Shown: positions 24,015 to 33,353 of the stretch, piece after piece
Numbering within the stretch: the stretch's first letter is position 1
How the letters are laid out: each line of letters begins with the position of its first letter
Assembly (NCBI RefSeq): GCF_032854445.1
Contig: NC_088299.1
Location: 3,201,001-3,265,000 of the forward strand
Length of the DNA stretch: 64,000 bases
Direction of reading: 5' to 3'
From: Liolophura sinensis
Taxonomy: Eukaryota > Mollusca > Polyplacophora > Chitonida > Chitonidae
The notes under the pieces: generated by a model
What the model saw: only the letters and a program-made list of their open reading frames with translations
Database searches by the model: none
What the model was told of the DNA's origin: nothing
Program-made: the position numbers and the translations under genes

Positions 24015-24230
24015 GGATTTCACATATACGACAGCGGCCAGCATTATTGTGGGAGGAAACCGGGCAGAGCCCGGGGGAAACCCACAACCATCCGCAGGAT
24101 GCTGGAAGACCTTCCCACGTACGACCGGAGAGGAAGCCAGGATGAGCTGGGCTTGAACTCACAGCGACCGCATTGGTGAGAGACTCCTGGGTCATTACGC
24201 TGCGCTAGCGCGCTAACCGACTGAGCCACG
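24015..24230 (-). mobile_element. Main-family SINE, truncated, at the 5' edge of G6
   Basis: Minus-oriented copy: reverse complement of CGTGGCTCAGTCGGTTAGCG (A box side), GTGAGTTCAAG (B box side) and the GGTTTCCTCCCAC module. It lacks the ATTT tail. Its head abuts G6 exon-1 sequence at 24231, which starts in the middle of the receptor, so the upstream half of G6 exon 1 is missing. Confidence 0.8.
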
Positions 24231-24429
24231 TGTTGATGAAAGCAATAGTGGCTATTGTTGAAGTGTACATGAAGTGACAATGTTTATCATGATGTGAGGT
24301 GTCATTTACATGGAATTCGAAATATTTCATGACGACTTACGGAAGGCAGTCTCCTCTCAGGAGGACATCGCTGAATTGGAGTGGTTTAGGCGACGTCATG
24401 ACGATATCTGCCAGATGGTGGAGAAAGGA

Positions 24430-24664
24430 ATATTTATTATTTATTTGATTGGTGTTTTACGCCGTGCTCAAGAATATTTCATTTATACGACGGCGGCCAG
24501 CATTATGGTGGGTGGAAACCGGGCAGAGCCCGGGGGAAACCCACGACCATCTGCAGGTTGCTGGCAGACCTTCCCACGTACGGCCAGAGAGGAAGCCAGC
24601 ATGAGCTGGACTTGAACTCACAGCGCTAGCTAGCGCGCTAACCGACTGAGCCACAGAGGCCCCC
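24430..24664 (-). mobile_element. Main-family SINE inserted in G6 exon 1, 13-bp TSD
   Basis: Minus-oriented element: ATTTATTATTTATTTGATTG tail at the left, GGGGCCTCTGTGGCTCAGTC head at the right (as read on the minus strand). It is flanked by perfect GGTGGAGAAAGGA duplications at 24417-24429 and 24665-24677. About 30 bp around the B box is missing compared with full copies. Confidence 0.92.
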
Positions 24665-26029
24665 GGTGGAGAAAGGAGATAATATTTGGCTTTTAACGCC
24701 GCTGGTATATTTTTCTCCACCTGTGAAGCAATGTTGTTGTACACTACCGCAACCAGTCCTGGAATAATGGCTGACCCCTTGGTTTTGTTTGGTCATTGTT
24801 TCTGGTTGACCGCAACGACCCTGTATTTGGTTCTGATTTCTTACGGAGGAGGTTACCTAAATCGCATGGTAAGTTTTTAATGAATATCTCTGTCAAGGAA
24901 GGTATATCTTTGCTATCATTTAACTATCTACATGCTTATGTTTCAGCAAATAGTAAAATTGACTGCATAGTATAGGAGTGTAGAGTTTGAATTTATACTT
25001 TTAGTTGTGGCTCGGTGTGACTGGTAGTTTTAAATGGATCTGTGCTCAGTTTGTACGTTTAAGCTGCATTTATTTAGTTTTGTGATAAGTGTTTTATTTA
25101 TTTTGATTGAGAATTAAAGTGTAAGTATTACAAATGACAAAATCTATTGACGAACCTCTCAGCTGTAAAATTCTTTTCGGGTTTAACCGTTGTGTACATA
25201 CTGTCGTTGTGTACGTAGGGCCACTCGATATGTTTGTTCATTCCAAGCCTCTGTTACGTCCCCACCTCCTGTACTTCTCCTCCTCTACCATTCTCACGGC
25301 CTTGGTTGCCATAAACTGTCGACGGTTCTCGTAAGGCAGTTGAGATTGTTTTGTTTCCTTTCCTCCTTTCCCCCAGAAACTGAGCTTCTTTGAAACTTTA
25401 GAAAATTAGTTTCAAGATAAACCGGAACTCAAAGTTTTTAGCACTGATACACGTTTTTTTCTCACCAAAACATGTTGCTGGACATATGAAACCGTAGTTT
25501 GTTTCCTTTTCTCAGACACATGCCCCTCTGAAGACTATTCACCTTATCCGAGTTAAAAACACCACACCAGAGTTTCATTTCAGGTTAGAGAAAGTTCATA
25601 AACTCGAGCTTCTAAACGGAATGCAGTTCATGCACTGCAAAATCACGCTTTAGAGCGTCAATTTTCTTTAAAGAATGCAAATCTCTCTGTAAAACGTAAT
25701 TTCAATCCATATCTATGACACACTCTAAACCACCAACGGCAATTTACGTTAATCTTACGGACAGATTAGTTGTGGTCTCCAGACTGCGTAGGTAGATCTC
25801 GTAGGTTCACTGTTCTGATTTTTCTGTTTTTTCACTATTCTGTTTTTATGTGAGCTATGTGTATAATGCCAGCCTCAGCACTCTAGTTTCTATTCCAACT
25901 GTTTGCTTAAAATCTGAAAATTGAAAATGCTAAAATTTCTTTTTTTCCAGATGACTATGTTTTTGAACAAACTGACAGGAGAGGCCATCGGGCTGACAGC
26001 CGTGGACAATTCTGACTGTAAGTTGGTTG

Positions 26030-26299
26030 GGGGCCTCCGTGGCTCAGTTGGTTAGCCCGCTAGCGCAGCGTAATGACCCAGGAGTCTCTCACCAATGCGG
26101 TCGCTGTGAGTTCAAGTCCAGCTCATGCTGGCTTCCTCTCTGGCCGTACGTGGGAAGGTCTGCCAGCAACCTGCGGATGGTTGTGGGTTTCCCCCGGGCT
26201 CTGCCCGGTTTCCACCCACCATAATGCTGGTCGCCGTCGTATAAGTGAAATATTGTTGAGTACGGCGTAAAACACCAATCAAATAAATAAATAAATAAA
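26030..26299 (+). mobile_element. Full-length main-family SINE in G6, 13-bp TSD
   Basis: A complete ~270-bp copy. It has a tRNA-like head (GGGGCCTCCGTGGCTCAGTT, then GCGCAGCGTAATGAC, then GTGAGTTCAAGTCC), a conserved body (GGCCGTACGTGGGAAGGTCT), the GTTTCCCCCGGGCTCTGCCC module, TATAAGTGAAATATTGTTGA and ACGGCGTAAAACACC, and an (AAAT)n tail. It is flanked by TGTAAGTTGGTTG at 26017-26029 and 26300-26312, so it inserted exactly at the G6 exon-3 splice donor. Confidence 0.93.
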
Positions 26300-26850
26300 T
26301 GTAAGTTGGTTGAGACATGATCAGCAGCAGTCTCCAATTGCAAACTTCAATCTCAATATCAAACAAAAAAGATTGCTTCTATCTGATTGGCGGTGACTGA
26401 CAAACCATTTATTCTAAATTATATGTATCTCAAACTAAAACATCTCTGAGTTTAATCCGGTCTGGTTTCAAATCAAGATGAGGTTACACCACAGCCAGTT
26501 GAGCTTAAATAGATCCATTTCTAATCAAAGCTCCAGTTGTATATGCTGTCATGGTACAGCAAGTTTCTATTATGTATACTCTAATGAATAATTCGATCAG
26601 CTAGTAAGCTTTACACCAGTGAATGTTAATCTGAAACTGCCCGTTACTATTAAAAATATCCGATCAGTTTACAATGATTGAATTTCCAGTTTGTATTTCA
26701 CAGATTGCCGGTGCCTTCATCACGTACTTCATCGTCCTCATACAGTTCCAACAGCCTTCTAATGCTTCAGATTGCACTGTTTGTAACTGTACCCGATTTT
26801 GGGTTAATTCTACATTGCGGTGTTCCACAAACTGTTTTAAAGAACGATAA

Positions 26851-27509
26851 CTAACGTGGATATATTATATATCGCCGAGAATTCTTCACTTAAAACAAAT
26901 CCCTGCTTATTTACAAATATTGACAATAAGAACAGAGTTCTTGGTTCCGATTTAAGGACAAGAATTTATTTGATATCAGATGTCTATCATATGTATGTCA
27001 TAGTGTCACTGCTGGTATCTTTTGCCAGTGTGGCATTATGGCGAATACTGAATAAGGAAATCGGGTTTCAGCTCTAGTTTGTGGTGCTTTGGAGAATGGT
27101 TGTTCATCGTAATTTCGTGGCAGTGTCAACACCAGCTCGGATTTTTAGTTTCAAGTTTTACAGACTTTGATAAGCACGATGTCATGACGTCTCTATTCTA
27201 GTTAAATAGCTTCTGTTATTACTTTTGTCATACAAACCCTCAAAGTAAATAGTGTACACTTACGGTATATGTTTATTTTTTATCTTGTATTTTCGACCTA
27301 ACACCAAACACAAGCAGTCCCTCAGTAGTCTCCCGCTTGTAAGAACTACACCGTGAGAGACGTTGCTCAGACGTGAACTGTGCTAACATGTTTTTGAAGC
27401 TGTTTATCTTCATTTTTGGTTTTTGTTTGTTTAAACCAAGAAGTACTACACACAAAAGATGCCAAATGATAGGGTAAATGTTACTTACAGGAGACAAAAT
27501 ATGGTTGTT
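26851..27509 (+). other. Type B 3' flank after G6
   Basis: No gene. Sequence is homologous to the regions after G3, G7, G8 and G9, leading into the minisatellite. Confidence 0.5.
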
Positions 27510-28265
27510 CGTAATTTTTGGTCCTGTCCGTCTAGGCCAAAGGTGGTGTAATGGTTGGTCTCGTCCATCTGTGATGAGGATAGCTTGATTGTTGGTCTTG
27601 TCCATCTGGGACAAGTGTGGCATGATTGTTGGTATAGCTTGATTGTTAGTCTTGTCCATCTGGGACAAGTGTGGCGTGATTGATGGTCTTGACCGTCTAG
27701 GCCAAAGGTGGTGTAATGGCTGGTCTCGTCCATCCGTGACAAAGATGGCCCGTCCGTTTGGGTAAAGAGCGGGTTGAGCCAGGCTGGGTCAAGGGCAACA
27801 TGATTGCTTATAACGTCCTTTGGGGCAAGGGCCACATGATTACTGACTGTTCGTCTGAGTGAAGAGTGGGTCGATTGCTGGTACTGTCTGTTTAGAACAA
27901 GGGTGGTGTGTTTGCTGGCCGTGTCCGTCTGGGACAAGGGCGGCGTGATTCTGGCCCTCTTCATCTACGACAAGGGCGGCGTGATTGCTGACCCTGTCCA
28001 TCTGACACAAGGATGACGTGATTGCTCGTCTCGTCCACCTGGGGTCAGTGGTGACATGATTAGTGGTTCCGTCTCTTTGGGACAAGTGTGGTTTCATTAC
28101 TGCTCCATTCTGTCCGGGACAAGGGCGGCGTGTTTTCTAGTCATTTTATTTTGAAAAAAGGGTGGCGTATTTTCTAGTCCCGTCATTTTGGAGCAAAGAT
28201 GGCGTGTTTTCTGGTATCGTTTTCTTGGACAAGAGCGGCGTGATTGGCTGTCGTCTGGAACACTT
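27510..28265. repeat. Spacer minisatellite array 1 (37-bp family)
   Basis: About 20 degenerate units built on GGTCTTGTCCATCTGGGACA then AGGGCGGCGTGATTGTT. Neighbouring units differ at many positions, so the array is old. Overlapping minus-strand open frames arise only because the unit lacks stops. It is related to the arrays at 36612, 41282 and 45955. Confidence 0.85.
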
Positions 28266-29782
28266 TTACGCTTGGAGAACAAACTTCACTGATTGAATTG
28301 GCCAATTTTAGGGGTTCACAAAAAGCATAATATTACCAGTCTACACAGAATAATGTCTTCTGAATATGCTTGAATAAACACCTTGCAAAAATGCAAAAAA
28401 AGTTTTAAGAATTATAGAATATATTCTGAAATGAATATTGACCATGAAGCACAACACATGATGTTAACTTTGTTATACAGGTCATGGTCACTGATATGTT
28501 TTATCACTTGGATATCGTTCACTGTCCTATTGCTGTCAGTCATTATTGAACCACACACATCACTCATTCCCCACTAATTAAGTATCTTAGGCTGATTCCA
28601 CGAAACTATTTCCGAAGTCCATTGAAGTCAAATACTTTATCATAGTCTAGTTCAATATTTGTGACCTAATGATGATAGACTTGTCTTCACACGATAGATA
28701 CACATATTTGATATCAGAAATTTCCTTTCCTTTCCGTTTTAAATTTTTTCAAGTGGGTTTAGTGCATTCAGATGTTTGGATTATTGATCTCAAATTATTT
28801 GAGATATTTCGAGGGTTTATGAGCCTTTTTGCAGAAGAGTTATTTCCCGTCTTTAATAGTTTTAAATTTTGAAATAGCTCTTTTCTCAGAATATATACAA
28901 AAACGCTCATGTCAGTGGCCTTACTGGGACGATAAAGCCCACCATAGATTTAAATAAATGCATTTTATTCCGTAAAAATGGCGACCAAGATATGCTACAT
29001 AGAAGTCCGATAGTGAGTGAGTGAGTGCTTGGTGTTTAACGTCGTACTTAACAATTTTTTAGTCATATGACGACGACGGAGTCCTTAGAGCGCATGTAAT
29101 GTGCCTCCTTGTCGCAGAACGGATTTCTAACGTTCTTTTATCGAGTACTTCACTGTTACGGGTTATCGAAGGCAAGTAAGCAGCTCCACCCGACCCATAA
29201 TACTGATACGGGTCAACCAGTCGTTGCACTATCCCCTTTATTCTGAACGCCAAGAGAGAAAGTTATAACGTCATCTTTTAAGGTTTTAGGTGTGACTCGA
29301 CCCGAGGATTGATCTTTGATTTACCTCAAAATATGAGTACAAATCTTATACAGTCCATCGAGCAATTGCTTCTTTCGGTTTGAGTTGTTGTTTCCGTTAG
29401 CTTTGGTGTTGTGCCATTCTATTACAAAATGTCATATTTCCATTGCATAGATTTTAGTGTGCCATTCTCCATGTCGTCACCAACGTTGCTGTTCATATTT
29501 TCCAGATGTTACTGTTTGGTTTTCGTGTGCATTTTCAGCAACCCTCACCTACATTCCTGTTCATCACGTGATTGATTATTCGTATTAATGTCCGAACCAT
29601 TCTTACTGAATTGTTTCTTGTTTCTATGTCACAGATTCTTTGGGCTTTTTTTCTTTTTTGAACGTCCCAAGAAGGCGTATTTTCGGTGACTAATCCACAG
29701 ATTGCGGAGAGTATTGTAGAATTTAACGTCCTTATTTGGATTTCCAGAGGCTTACACCGATGTTCGTTTTCATATTTCACAC
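28266..29782 (+). other. Relic of a type A gene 3' half
   Basis: Sequence from about 28640 to 29000 matches G3 intron 3 (14100-14390), including CTCATGTCAGTGGCC and GCATTTTATTCCGT. A SINE-like insert follows (29012-29300), then sequence matching the region before G3 exon 4. No coding exon lies before 29783. Confidence 0.5.
29012..29300 (-). mobile_element. Second SINE-like family, minus copy
   Basis: Reverse orientation of the 4345-4636 repeat: a GTGAGTGAGTGAGTGCTTGG tail, then GTGTTTAACGTCGTACTTAA, through CCAAGAGAGAAAGTTATAAC to GGTGTGACTCGACC. Confidence 0.65.
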
Positions 29783-29927
29783 ATTGGCGGGGTTTTCATC
29801 ACGTACTTCGTCTTCCTCATCCAGTTTCAACAGCCCACTGACTCGGGTCACACGTCCCTTTTCAATTGTACCGAGATTTTGGTCACTTTGCACGCTCCAG
29901 AGCCTCAGTACAGCCGTGGGCTGATCA
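29783..29927 (+). pseudogene. Lone type A GRL exon-4 relic
   Basis: Reads IGGVFITYFVFLIQFQQP, clearly the TM7 exon of a type A receptor. The acceptor CACAG has become CACAC. A one-base insertion near 29893 shifts frame within the tail, so the usual stop is lost. No matching exons 1-3 are present in the preceding 3 kb. Confidence 0.8.
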
Positions 29928-30583
29928 AACAGATTTGCATCAACCAAAAAAAACATAAAGGGAAAAAAAATACAAAATTGTTTTGGGACCAAACACAAGT
30001 TCATGTGTTTTCTGTTCCATAACATTTAAACTACGCAAATGCATTGTTTTCAATGCGGTGCCCAGAAAGCCTTTAATGCACTGGCTATTATCAAAATCAA
30101 TATTTAGATATCATACGGTGTTTCTGTTTGATTCATAGAGAGATAAATCTCTAATAGAAAATCTGATTACCTCTGTCAGTATTAGTATTAGTCTACATGC
30201 GATGGACGATCCCTGAACTATCCAGTACTTGGTCGCCGACAGATTACATTTTGAAATTTATTGCTCGATTAAACCGTTCAGGTTCCAGCTACCTGTGATA
30301 CTGAAATCGTGCTTTAACAGAGTGTTTCGAAAGGCGAGAGCATACATACTAAGAAACGTTTAGTTGTTTCGAGTGCTGTGCAAGCTACATACTCAGGAAG
30401 TATGCCATTAGTATGACACATTATAGCTTTAACGTTTCAACGGTGTTTGCTTAGCTCCAGCCATTCCATTTTCACAGGATGTTTTATAGGATTCGCCAGT
30501 GTGAGACCACAAGGCTTCGAGTTACACCGGATTCAATTACAAGAAGCAGAAGTCACTCGAAACTGTAAATTTGAGAATCTCCT
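29928..30583 (+). other. Type A spacer copy
   Basis: No gene. Diverged copy of 660-1372, including a decayed conserved upstream block at about 30298-30322. Confidence 0.5.
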
Positions 30584-30842
30584 ATGGCACGAATTATACC
30601 TGTGGTGTCGGCGTCTACAGTAATGAAACCTTACAATGACCAAAAACAGTGAAAATAGTAAGAAACCAGCGGACAAGGTCGACACCTGTCTATAGGACAA
30701 ACCTTTCCATCTGGTCAAACCTCTTGTGGTTTCCATGAGTCTTTTCGGTCTTTTGCTTCTCAACCGCAAGACAAGCAAGTTATCCTCAAACACAAGAGTA
30801 TACTCTTTATTCGTCCTAATTCTTCAAAGCAAGGGAGTGTAC
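30584..30842 (+). pseudogene. Truncated GRL exon-1 stub c
   Basis: A third and more diverged copy of the truncated exon-1 stub: ATG GCA CGA ATT ATA CCT start, frameshift near MKPYNDQK, TAG in the position of a conserved Lys codon (CTATAGGAC), and the PLVVSMSLFGLLLL hydrophobic segment in another frame. It ends at the same point as stubs a and b, so the truncation predates their duplication. Confidence 0.75.
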
Positions 30843-31009
30843 TAACCGATTAGTCTGTTCAAGCGTCCAAAGTGAAAGCAATGTACACTGAGTGTATTTT
30901 AGAAACCATTGTTTAAAACACAATGAAGATTCAATTACTGCGCCTATGCAATGAACTGTGAGCGACAAAATACAGTTGTATGACATACCCCTGGTTTTTA
31001 GTAATGCAA

Positions 31010-33352
31010 CAAATGTAATACAGAAAACAAAGCTTTCCCTTGGAACAAACCTTCACCGAGTGAGTGCTGAGGGTCTGTTGTTATATCCACGACATGTTCT
31101 GGTAAACCAGGGCCTCTGATTCGAGCAACAATAACGCATTGTGAATTAGCAGGTACAACAAAGTCAGCTTTGGCCTCAGTGTAGAGAAGAGGGTTAAGGG
31201 ATAATAATCAATATAATCATAATCAGTCAAAACATTGAACGCTTTCAAAAAATCAAAACCCAATATGCAATCAGGGCTAAGCCTATCCAGTAAGTAGAAC
31301 TTGATTTGTACAACAGCGTTACACCATGTAGCTTGAACATGTATCATACCCACAATTGGCGTTTTCTGAGAATTTGATACAAAAATATGAGATTATCTAG
31401 TTTTATGACATATTTGTCACCGAGTACTTCACTTGAATTCAACACTTTAGCACTGGCCACACATAAGTCAGCACCACTATCAACCAAAGCATGAACAGTA
31501 CTATTACCAATGCTGAGAGGTATGAAGTTTTTCAGTAAAGAGGTTTTCACTGTTAGCATGAATGTTAGCACATGGCTCTTTATAAATGTTCTTTGAAAAT
31601 GGGTCTGAATTACTTTCATTTCTGACAAACGCCCAGTCATTGCCAGGAATAGTCAGTTTAAAGGAGCGAGCGCAGGACAAATGCCGACTTGGTGAGCAGG
31701 CTTATTATAGCGCCAGCAATTGCGCTTACCTCTGTTGGCGCTCGACCTCCTAGAGGAACGTTGGTCACGAAGGTCGCGTGTATACAGGTAACAGGTCTTG
31801 GCAATCTGGTTAGATTTCCCGCAAATTTGGCAGGGTTCGCGTGTTTGAGTAGCACGAAAATTTGCTGTAGCCACAGTCTCCTGATTCTGTCACTATAACT
31901 CGGCCATCTTTTTCTCCACGCCTGTTAATTTATTTGCCTTTGCCTCCATTTGGACCTCCAATGTTTTCAAAATCTGACAAACTTTAGTGGACGGCAAATT
32001 GTCAGATGGCGGTGCTAGTATGGAATTAGTGGTTAGGCGTATAGATTCCTACGCCAGACGGGCGGCCTGAAATGCTGCATGAGTGTTGGCGGGCCGTTGG
32101 CTGGTGGCTGGTGGGAAACCTCGAACGAGGGCTTTCATTCGCTCAATGTCACTTTTTTCTGTGCACTGACATTTAGAAGTAAGTATATGTAAGTTTCCAA
32201 AAGTTCCTCAGTTTCCATATGTCTGTCATAGGGGCCTCCGTGGCTCAGTCGGTTAGCGCGCTAGCGCAGCGCGATGACTCTGGAGTCTCTCACCAATGCG
32301 GTCGCTGTGAGTTCAAGTTCAAGCTCATGCTGGCTTCCTCTGCCAGCAACCTAAGGATGGTCGTGGGTTTCCCCCGGGCTCTGCCCGGTTTCCTCCCACC
32401 ATAATGCTAGCCGCCGTTGTATAAGTGAAATATTCTTGAGTACGGCGTAAAACACCAATCAAATAAATCAAATCATATGTCTGTCATACAGCTGGTGCTA
32501 TGACGACCGGCTGTTGGAGAAATTATGCATGAACGCTTCTTGAAGAGCTGTAGGGTCTGACTTGATATCATCGGACTGAGTGTCAAACCAGGTCAAGGCA
32601 GGACCGGGAGGAATCAGTCACATCCTGTGAGGGACGCTGTCAATTGGCATTTTATTCAGCCGCACCCAGGACTTGAAAGATTCAAAGCAAGCAGCGTCTA
32701 TTCTATATGAAATATTCATTGTCTGCCCGGCATCATTGAAAACTGATGACCGCTTCTTTCTTGTGTGTTGCCGGCTTTATTTCTTATTTGTATAATTTCT
32801 TACATACCTTTGTCTTTGGGAGTTAGTGTTAAACGTTGTTTTGGAAATGGATCTTGCGATTATCGACTTGGAACGCCTTTTACGGACTACGAATGGTATA
32901 TGAATGTCGGACTTGACGCCTATATTCAGCGGGTAGGCCAAAATGTCTCAAGTTTGAGGTTTAGCCCAAATGATGGAGTGCGATCAGCGGCCTGAGTGGT
33001 TTGAGTGCTCATAGCCACTATAAGTGACTGAATGTCTTCTTTTAAGTCACCACATTCTGGAGGGTTGCGCTGACCTTGGTGTCGTGGCATGATTTCGGGT
33101 TGATCGTGTTGCCAGGAGAGCAGTATAAAAACACACAGAATCACACGAACCATAGGAATGAGGTCACGTAACGGCGAACACTGGTTCATGAGTTCAGGCC
33201 AGTTTATCAAATAGCAATTGCAAATTTTCCACTTCAAAGAATCCGCATTTGCTGATATTATGCAGTTCAGGATGGAACAACATGCTCTGTGTTGTAACCA
33301 CTGTTAATTGTATTATCGCTTGACATTGCAAGTTACTTGAGAAGCAAGGCTG
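31010..33352 (-). mobile_element. LTR-retrotransposon fragment (gag to protease), degraded
   Basis: Inserted between stub c and the truncated G7. Reading on the minus strand from right to left there are gag pieces (TWFDTQSDDIKSD and NFSNSRS, about 32500-32640), a Gag zinc-knuckle region (31653-31874: CQICGKSNQIAKTC, in which the knuckle His is Gln, and CWRYNKPAHQVGIC, in which a Cys is Tyr), then an aspartic protease in another frame (31344-31640) with ALVDSGAD, and ILGFDFLKAF downstream. It is cut off at 31010 before any reverse transcriptase; no LTRs are seen. Frames are broken by stops and shifts, and a SINE sits inside it. This is probably a Metaviridae-type (Gypsy-like) element; the clade cannot be fixed from this fragment. 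Confidence 0.75.
32231..32473 (+). mobile_element. Main-family SINE nested in the retrotransposon, 15-bp TSD
   Basis: Complete head and tail, with an internal gap of ~20 bp after GGCTTCCTC. It is flanked by perfect CATATGTCTGTCATA at 32216-32230 and 32474-32488. It is therefore younger than the retroelement it interrupts. Confidence 0.92.
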
Positions 33353-33353
33353 T

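Larger units (their letters stand above)
24231..26850 (+). pseudogene. GRL receptor G6 (type B), pseudogene broken by SINEs
   Basis: The remnant of exon 1 is 24231-24868 and begins around TM4, with the N-terminal ~210 codons gone. It is interrupted by a SINE at 24430-24664 that duplicated GGTGGAGAAAGGA. Further lesions: a small deletion and TGA near 24270-24298; the exon-1 end reads NRM instead of NHM; exon 2 (25516-25583) is 68 bp, with one base deleted; exon 3 (from 25951) lacks ~24 bp after TAVD; and a second full-length SINE (26030-26299) sits immediately after it. Exon 4 (26704-26850) is still open with TYFIVLIQF, and by loss of the usual stop runs to CFKER before TAA. Intron 1 resembles G5 and G9. 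Confidence 0.9.

Noticed and set aside
26027-26343. Open frames of ~65-85 codons in SINEs (also at 24044, 32219, 52225, 56524, 62270)
   Set aside because: These are translations of the SINE body on either strand. SINEs do not encode proteins.
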